A DNA stretch of 64,000 nucleotides from Chrysomallon squamiferum (Eukaryota; Mollusca; Gastropoda; Neomphalida; Peltospiridae). Shown here piece by piece: positions 56,212-64,000 of this stretch (positions are counted from its first letter, which is position 1; every line of letters starts with the position of its first letter). A model generated the notes under the pieces. That model searched no databases and was not told the DNA's origin. It saw nothing but the letters and a program-made list of their open reading frames with translations. The translations under genes were made by a program, and so were the position numbers. Where the stretch lies: the NCBI GenBank assembly GCA_012295275.1, contig CM022668.1, forward strand, positions 15,014,391-15,078,390. Reading direction: 5' to 3'.

Positions 56212-56769
56212 CTGACTCAATGCAGCGACAAGCGTAATAATGTCATCACACAGATAAAACTCAGAATTAACGCTAGATTTCAGCTTGGTTGTTAAGTACA
56301 GTGGCTATTTTTAACGTAATAGAATTAGCAGATATAAAACAAACGGTGGAGTCGTAATTTCTCAAACGGTTCATTACGCAGTGAAGAACTCATAGCGTGC
56401 ATGTTTATGGGCTAGAATTGAGTAAGAAATGCATGGCAGAGACATTAGAGGTATTTTACACACACCTGGGTACAGAGGTATAATTTATAAATTGACAAAC
56501 AAATATATACCACGCTCATATTCAACCATATAAATCAGTTAATTATATATGTATAGAGGAAATAAAAAAAAAATAAAAATAAAAAATAAAAAATAAAATA
56601 GAATAAAATAAAATAAAATAAAATGAAAAAGAAGAGATTCACTTTTATTTACGTACGTACATATGCACTGCAGAATCGTACACATGTAGTCTCTCACCTG
56701 TACTGCATCACGTGACCATTCTGGCGTAAAAGACAAACTAACATCTCTACTTAACCATGGGACTATTCC
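55426..56769. other. AT-rich sequence with GATA/GACA and AAT runs, no gene
   Basis: GATA/GGAT-type tetramers 55710-55845, AAT 55905-56005, A run 56174-56203, AAAAT repeats 56560-56625. Confidence 0.6.
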
Positions 56770-57660
56770 GTCATACTAACATATACTCATACTAACACGC
56801 TAACTCCTGTACTCTGATCTCACTCAGACACTGGATCACGTTCTCACTAACAAACTAACCCTTGTACATTGATCACAATCGTGCTGGATCATGTTATCAC
56901 AAACAGATTAACTCCTGCATTTCGACTTTTTTTCATACACTGTTGTCACAAACAGACTAACTCATAGTTTGACTACTCCTAACTGGGTCGTGTTCTCACT
57001 AACATACTAACTCATAGTTTGACTACTCCTAACTGGGTCATGTTCTCACTAACATACTAACTCATAGTTTGACTACTCCTAACTGGGTCATGTTCTCACT
57101 AACATACTAACTCATAGATTGACTACTCCTAACTGGATCATGTTCTCACTAACATACTAACTCCTGCATTTCGACTTTTTTTCATACACTGTTGTCACAA
57201 ACAGACTAACTCATAGTTTGACTACTCCTAACTGGGTCGTGTTCTCACTAACATACTAACTCATAGTTTGACTACTCCTAACTGGGTCGTGTTCTCACTA
57301 ACAGACTAACTCATAATTTGACTACTCCTAACTGGGTCGTGTTCTCACTAACAGACTAACTCATAATTTGACTACTCCTAACTGGGTCGTGTTCTCACTA
57401 ACAGACTAACTCATAATTTGACTACTCCTAACTGGGTCGTGTTCTCACTAACAGACTAACTCATAATTTGACTACTCCTAACTGGGTCGTGTTCTCACTA
57501 ACAGACTAACTCATAATTTGACTACTCCTAACTGGGTCATGTTCTTCTCATAATTTGACTACTCCCTAACTGGGTCGTGTTCTCACTAACAGACTAACTC
57601 ATAGTTTGACTACTCCTAACTGGGTCATGTTCTCGCTAACATACTAACTCGCGTTATTGC
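56770..57660. repeat. Minisatellite, 50-bp unit, about 17 copies
   Basis: Unit starts CTCATAGTTTGACTACTCCT and continues AACTGGGTCGTGTTCTCACTAACAGA. Near-identical copies sit exactly 50 bp apart (starts 57311, 57361, 57411, 57461). A variant 'CTCCTGCATTTCGAC' unit at about 56911 recurs at about 57161, showing that a five-unit (250-bp) block was duplicated. One copy near 57541 is shortened. The left margin (56770-56910) is diverged, the centre homogeneous. Confidence 0.95.
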
Positions 57661-57795
57661 TAATACGACTAATCACTAACATTATAACATTATAACACCA
57701 AAAGTTTTACCACTTGAAATATATTATTAACATACTAACATTAATGCTGAAGCATGTAACCACTGCACACATCCCTATTTAGCAGCAGCAGTAGC

Positions 57796-57838
<43 letters not shown>

Positions 57839-58457
57839 GCAACAGCAACAATAATAATAATAATAATAACTACTTTACTTTTGTTGTTCTTCAGTGGTTC
57901 CTCTTTAGAGGTTTCTGATTTCTTTAACTGCTGTAGTTAACAGTAATTATCAGTTAACTAACCCGCTCATTTTTCAAACAGAAAATACTAACAAAAAAAA
58001 ACCACAAAAAAACCCACAACAGAAACGGAAATCAGTTACTGTTAAATAATAGCAACGTGAAAGCCATGAGCAATATAAAACCATTTTACTGCTCTTTTTT
58101 TTCTTTTTTCTTTCTTTCTTTCTTTCTTTCTTTCTCAAATGGGTAAATCATTAATTTGTAATTTAATATTTACGATCATTTTAAAAATAATAACACGAGA
58201 TAGCACTATCCTTTGTATCCAATTATACGAACGTCAAATTTTTTTTAAGTACCGGTTCGTTTCCAATGAGTGTTTTCTGTTTTTACTCTTAGAGAAAGAC
58301 GTATTGACTACGTTATTGGTAGAAACAGACAGCGAGATCGGACCAGCTGTTGGCTAGTGTCAGAATATTCATGACGTATCTTGCGTGAAATGAACAACAA
58401 AATGGCGGTTCAAAGAGGGACGGTATCAATGATTCTAGGTACATATATTAGTTTTGT
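57661..58457. other. AT-rich flank with (AAC)n
   Basis: AAC 57794-57840 then AAT 57850-57869, TTTC 58109-58133. AAAATGGCGGT (58400-58410) is YY1-like. The plus frame 58139-58357 is unrecognised. Confidence 0.55.
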
Positions 58458-58531
58458 TGTTGTTGTTGTAGTCATCGTCCTTGTTATTATTATCATTATC
58501 ATTATTATTGTTATTATTATTATTATTATTA

Positions 58532-58580
<49 letters not shown>

Positions 58581-58780
58581 TTAGTACTAGTGGTAATAAC
58601 AGTAGTAGTTTCAGTGACAATAGTAGCAGTAGGGGTAATAGTAGTAGTAATAGTACTATTAGTAGTAGTAGTAGTAGTAGTAGTAGTAGCATAACTAGTA
58701 GTAGTAGTAATTTCACTGAAAGTGGTAATAGTGATGGTTTCGGGACATTATTGTTGTACTTGCCGCTGCTGTAGTTGTAA
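58458..58780. repeat. (TTA)n then (AGT)n trinucleotide array
   Basis: GTT 58454-58470, ATT 58480-58579, AGT/AAT 58580-58710. Confidence 0.97.
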
Positions 58781-59950
58781 TCGTAACATTTATTTATTTG
58801 ATGTAATCATTGAATGAATGGATTTTGTGCTCGTTTAATAATTATGTAGGACAATAATTTGTTAAACATTTTTTAACTAGGAACATTTTTAAAAGAATCT
58901 ACTGTGTCTAACATGATCTCATACATTTTTAACTCAAATGTTATTAATTTCAGAAAATTATGCAATAATTCCATATTAAAAACACCAGTTTAAAAAAGCG
59001 ATATTTTCTGTACAATTTAAAACCCACTTTAGCAAAAAAAAAAAAAATACATTTTAATATTATTTAAAACTGCAGTTTAGAAACAGAGCTTGATAAGCAT
59101 TATCTTGAAAGACAGTATCCGACATTTATCAAAGTAATATTTTAATTAATTTAATATTCATTTCACAGTTGTTTCATATATAAACCCTTCCTGTTCGCGA
59201 CCTGTTCAATAATTAGACACATTTTTTGTATCCGATTATTTAATAACGAAACAAAATCATCCCTTACCTTCGATCATCTTCTCAATCGGACCCCAAATTT
59301 TATATTTTTAGATTAATTATGATCCATGCTGTCAGCTTCATATACTTTCTATACAGCAAACTTTACATTCAAATTTTAGAAGGAGTTGTCTCATTACGGA
59401 AAAAAAAAATATGGTTTAAATTGACTTAATGTGTCATACATGTGAATAATATAACGCACTGTGTATTTGTTTTCTCGCCCACTTTTGCTTTGCTTAGTCT
59501 ATAACACAGAGAAGGCAGTACACGATTTTATGACACACCTTGTTATTTCATACATATCAACGTAATCATATGGTTGTAGTGTTTTGAAATGTTATTTAAT
59601 GCTCTGGAGTAAAATGGATCTGAATATTTGAAGGTATTATAGGAGTTACGTTATAAACGTTAATGTTTTATATTTCATGGTAAATAATCAGACTTTATAG
59701 TTCTAATACGTTATGCAAGAATGATCTTTTTAAAAAAAAAATAAAATAAAAATAAAAATAAAAATTAAGAACATAGAATAAATGTGTTTTGAAAACTTTA
59801 ATAATAATGATAATGTTTATGATGGTTATGATAGCATCAGCAACAATAACATGATTAAATAAATGAATAAATAAATATATAGCAAAAGGGAACGGAAAGG
59901 GAACGGAAAGAGAGAAGAAAGAATAAAATAATGAAAAAGACAGGTAAGTT
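58781..59950. other. AT-rich sequence, no gene seen
   Basis: Low CpG, nothing recognisable; GGGAACGGAAA tandem pair at 59888-59909. Confidence 0.55.
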
Positions 59951-59994
59951 AGAATGATAAATAATGACAGAGAGAAAGAGTGTGAGAAAAAGAA

Positions 59995-60021
59995 TGAAGA
60001 TGAAGAAGAAGAAGAAGAAGA

Positions 60022-60082
<61 letters not shown>
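59995..60082. repeat. (AAG)n then (GA)n
   Basis: AAG 60002-60025, GA 60026-60080. Confidence 0.98.
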
Positions 60083-60085
<3 letters not shown>

Positions 60086-60740
60086 AAGAAAGAGAAAGAG
60101 AAAATTAGGCTAACAACAAAATATTTTGATCTTTCCTCATTTCACCAAAATATTCTACCAAACATTATCACCATTAAACCTGAACATTAGTACATTCACC
60201 TTAAACAACTAGATTAATTTATTTAAAAAAAAAAAAAAAAACCTTTATCAAACACAAACATAATTACTTTTACAATAAAAATATACTTCTACACAGATAA
60301 AACATTTTTTTTAAAAATTCCCCCCCCCCAAAAAATAAATAAATCACGAGACCTGATGCTTTAAACGCATCCAACGATCGGAAAAAAAGGGGAGGGAAGT
60401 AAATAGGTCAAGATAATTTCCGTCGTCTCCATGGAAACGTCAGCGTTTTGTGTATAAGACTGATTACACAAAGCAGGTTTGTACTTCGTTTGCTGGGTCG
60501 TTAGCGCTAAATAAACTAGTAAGTGCTGAACGAAATGCCATTTTACAGAGCAGAGAAGAGAGAGGAAAAAAAAAAAAAAAAAAGAAGAAGAAAAACTCTA
60601 AACGAACCTTCTCCCCGCTCTGTTTCGTGCTGGGAGTGATTATCAGAACGTTGCTAGGAATCGTTCAGTTTATCACTGTTATAAAGACGAGCTTTGTTAA
60701 TGGCATGTTTGGAAAATGCTTTCAGGAAATAAAAAATAAA
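60083..60740. other. Unique sequence, GC-richer in its centre
   Basis: X-box-like GTCTCCATGGAAAC (60425-60438) and palindrome TTAGCGCTAA (60501-60510). The 102-codon plus frame 60450-60758 contains a poly-A Lys run and is unrecognised. Confidence 0.4.
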
Positions 60741-60823
60741 AAAGATAAAAAAAAATAAAAAAGAGAGAGAGCGAGAGAGAGTAAGAAGAAGAGGGAGGGA
60801 GAGAGAGAGAGAGACAGAGAGAC

Positions 60824-60867
<44 letters not shown>

Positions 60868-60953
60868 TGAAGAGAGGGGTTAGAGAGAGAAAAGAAAGGA
60901 AGGTGAAAGGATGAATAAGAGAGAGAGAAAAGAAAAACGAAAGGAGAAGGGGT

Positions 60954-61007
<54 letters not shown>

Positions 61008-61157
61008 AAGAAAAAAAAAGGAAGGGTGAAAGGATGAATAAGAGAAAAGAGAGAGAGAAAAAAAAAGACTGATAGAGAAAATGACTGATAGAGAAAAGGA
61101 ATGAGAGAAAAAGGTAAAGAATACATTTATATTTACATGAGAGATAGATAGAGAGAG

Positions 61158-61227
<70 letters not shown>

Positions 61228-61280
61228 TGTGTGTGAAACTGTTTCTGCCAGCTAGTTTACATCTATGCAATGTGTATGTG

Positions 61281-61325
<45 letters not shown>
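60741..61325. repeat. GA-rich low complexity, (GA)n, (GT)n and (TA)n
   Basis: Interrupted GA/GAAA 60760-61090 with a duplicated GGTGAAAGGATGAATAAGAG phrase (60901 and 61025), pure GA 61160-61225, TA 61287-61323. Confidence 0.95.
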
Positions 61326-61327
<2 letters not shown>

Positions 61328-62807
61328 GATTACGCCTGTTTGTGAGTTCACATAATTTACACACATATGACATAATGACATGCAAAGGGTAAGGAAAGTA
61401 AGGTTTATATTCATAACCTGTAAATTATAGATCACCCGTTCTATTTCTGTCGGAGTAAAAATAACGTAGTTAAAAATGCATGATGCGAAACGGCCGTGTA
61501 ATGAAGAAGAAAACAAAACGTTTCTGAATAACAGAACAAATATAGAACTGAAAACGAAAGCAGTTTAATGTGTTTGGTATCCAGTGAAGACGGCCATAAC
61601 AATAAATAATTAAAAAATAATACTTTTAAAATGTATTGATTGCGTTGTACTTTACATGTGACCTCTAATTATATGCTATAAAATTATATATGTCTTTCTG
61701 TCTGTCTGTAATATTATATTACAGTACAATACAATAGAATATAATGTAATGTCATATAATATTCAATAATATAATACAAAATAATATATATAAAAAATAA
61801 TGATATTTTGCTGATACATATATATATATTCACTTTAAATAATTCAGATATATAGGTATAGGCACAAATATATTCATGCCTTGATATATACCATAAATAA
61901 ATAAATGAATAGGTAGTTAAGTAAATTAGTAAGTAAATAAATAAATATATTTTTTTATCCATTACATAAACATTCAGATTATGGTTGATTGTTTTTTTAA
62001 ATTTTTATTATCATTACGACGCTTAATGTTATCATTCATATCATTTCACGGTGCTGCATGTTATTTGTCTTTCAGAAAACCTGACTGGTATCAATCGCCC
62101 GAATTCGTTCTGTTGCGTCGTCAGCTTATCAGTGCAGTTTCGCGTTCTTAGCTTCAGAAAACTGATACTATTGTATAGCGTTAATATTTTAACAACTTCC
62201 TGTATTTGCTTTTTTATCAAGCAAAATATCAATACCGTGTCAGCTCTGCATATAAATGTAATTCATATTTACAGTCATATTAATGTTGAGTTTTGGTGGT
62301 TAAAATACGAGAATGAGGAGCGTTTGGCACGAGGGTCAATTCCCGTCACGTCTGATCTTGGTCGCTAACTTTTCATTTGCGTCTAGGATCGATCCTTTGG
62401 TGTACTTTTCTTTCTATTTGACACACACACATACAGACACACACACACAAGCACAGAACATACACACACACACACACTTACATTAAAAGAATATTAATGT
62501 CTATGCTCACAGATTTCTAGATCATATGCAACGAAGATATCTGTCATTTATCATTTGACGTCATCCCTATTGTTTTCACATCATAAATAGCGTTATAGTA
62601 ACAGGATTAATTAAAACTGCATGCTCACTCTTTCTCTATCGACAACAGACACACACACACAGACACACACACGCACACACAAATAAACACATGGGAACCA
62701 TAGACAGTTAAGCTTACACAGATACGCACGAACTGCAAATACATACACACACACTAACTACATTTAAACACGTAATTACGAAACAACATAATATAACCTA
62801 CACAAAC

Positions 62808-62810
<3 letters not shown>
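61326..62810. other. AT-rich sequence, no gene recognised
   Basis: TATAAT/ATAC-type repeats 61720-61800, interrupted AC 62420-62477 and 62648-62680. TGACGTCA at 62556-62563. The 105-codon plus frame 62051-62368 shows no motif. Confidence 0.5.

Positions 62811-62811
<1 letters not shown>

Positions 62812-62892
<81 letters not shown>
62812..62892. repeat. (TC)n microsatellite
   Basis: About 80 bp pure TC. Confidence 0.98.
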
Positions 62893-62898
<6 letters not shown>

Positions 62899-63252
62899 AA
62901 CACACAGGAATATTTATACTTAAATCTAGGGCGGGCTTGAATCAGCCACAGTTTGACTCTAACCAATCTAGCAGAGAACACGAGTGTGTACGATTTAAAT
63001 AAACAGGTAGGGAGATGAAGGAAACCTTGCCGAGTCAGATAACGACTGGGAGAGAGACTAGACGTGAAGAGATGATTTACCAGAATGGGAAACGTATGAA
63101 GTTACACTTTCAAAAAAAAAAAAAAATTCCAGATGCATCTTGTAATTTTTTTGTGGCCTCCGCCAGCGTTTGGAGAAACCGTAGTAGTTAGAGGTGCTAT
63201 TTTTAGACGTAGGCTCTGACGTCAGAAGCCAGGTATCGTTGTTTGTTGAGAG

Positions 63253-63292
<40 letters not shown>

Positions 63293-64000
63293 AAAAGAAG
63301 TGGATATGGAAGAAAGTGTTTCCTGTTATTAAATGCTTTACTTGTGAGTCAGAGAAAATAAAAGATCTTATAGTTTTATTTATTTATTGGTTTTTTTTTT
63401 TGTCAAATTCGTTTTTATTCTTTGTTTTCCTTTTTGCGTTTACGTTTAACTATTTTATTGCCACTTGAGTTGTTTTATTTTGTTGTTGTTTTTTTTTTTT
63501 CTTTTTTCATTTTATGAAACTGTTGCGTGTTTTTTTTTTTTTCATTTCCTTTTTGTTTATTTTTTTTTTTTTTTTGTTTTGTGTGTTTCATCTTTTCACT
63601 ATCAACTATAAATATATATTAAGAACAGCAACATACAAGTACTTACAAAAAATTATATAATCTATATTCTAGAATTAATAAAATCAAACGCTTTTGTTAC
63701 AGAAAAAGAGAAATTTTAATAGTTATTATTTAAAAAAAAAAAAAAAAAAAAAAAAACATAACGAAAACAAACATCGGACTAATCAATGGTTTCACTGACC
63801 AATGAAGCCGGATCTTTATATTATTATTATTATTATTATTATTATATTTATTTATTTATTTATTTATTTATTTATGTATTTATTTATTTATTATTTTTTG
63901 TTTATGCTATTTTACTTTTGACTATTTAAACAAATAGAAAAAAGAAAAGAGAAAGAAATTGCTCTGTTTTGTTGCTGATGCCAGTAAAATGTCTTACAAC
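62893..64000. other. AT-rich sequence with long homopolymers and (TTTA)n
   Basis: TGACGTCA at 63217-63224, A run 63251-63290 (about 40), T runs 63490-63575, A run 63732-63756, TTA and TTTA 63820-63892. No gene. Confidence 0.6.

Noticed and set aside
56911-57640. CRISPR-like regular array
   Set aside because: The 50-bp units adjoin directly without unique spacers and the genome is eukaryotic; it is a minisatellite.
62310-62350. GGGTCAATTCCCG resembling a tRNA T-arm
   Set aside because: Only the B-box portion fits; the rest does not fold as a tRNA.

Overview
This is a eukaryotic, AT-rich, repeat-dominated stretch carrying one recognisable protein-coding gene: an innexin (invertebrate gap-junction/hemichannel protein) on the minus strand at 26470-29020. 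It has two coding exons with canonical GT-AG borders, and the joined reading frame is 404 codons plus a stop. Innexins of this type restrict the source to an invertebrate. The molluscan-style loop 1 (DPIRCWCPAQFT, then NNICWISNTYYIP), the large intergenic spaces and the very high microsatellite load fit a mollusc, most likely a cephalopod. That assignment is inference; another lophotrochozoan is possible.

Layout. 1-26.4 kb and 31-64 kb are non-coding as far as I can see. They consist of unique AT-rich sequence interrupted by (i) about twenty long (GA/CT)n tracts, the purest spanning about 236 bp at 53885-54121; (ii) half-decayed trinucleotide arrays (ACT/AGT, AAT, AAC); (iii) TTTA/AAAT tetranucleotide arrays and A/T homopolymers; and (iv) minisatellites at very different stages of decay. 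The youngest minisatellite is a 50-bp unit array at 56770-57660. Older, barely recognisable arrays lie at 4380-5035, 6140-7260, 14820-15175, 25240-25870, 29395-30065 and 30108-30409. Small GC- and CpG-richer islands (about 970-1310, 12430-12980, 43280-43700, 48480-49250, 49400-49830, 53040-53330) are candidate promoters or untranslated exons of genes lying outside the window. No exon in them is certain.

The innexin neighbourhood is the most informative part. The ATG follows directly after a strong splice acceptor, so at least one 5' exon lies further upstream (higher coordinates). A 17-bp perfect inverted repeat begins about 26 nt inside intron 1. Upstream there are about 1 kb of decayed tandem repeats; the outer set has a period of 37-40 bp and begins each unit with a CRE-like TGACNTCA core. 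Exact TGACGTCA palindromes are strongly over-represented across the whole window (17 sites). Several 14-bp X-box-like elements and recurrent AAGATGGC motifs are also present.

I found no rRNA, convincing tRNA, CRISPR array, intact transposon or viral coding sequence. Most long open frames here are artefacts of simple repeats.
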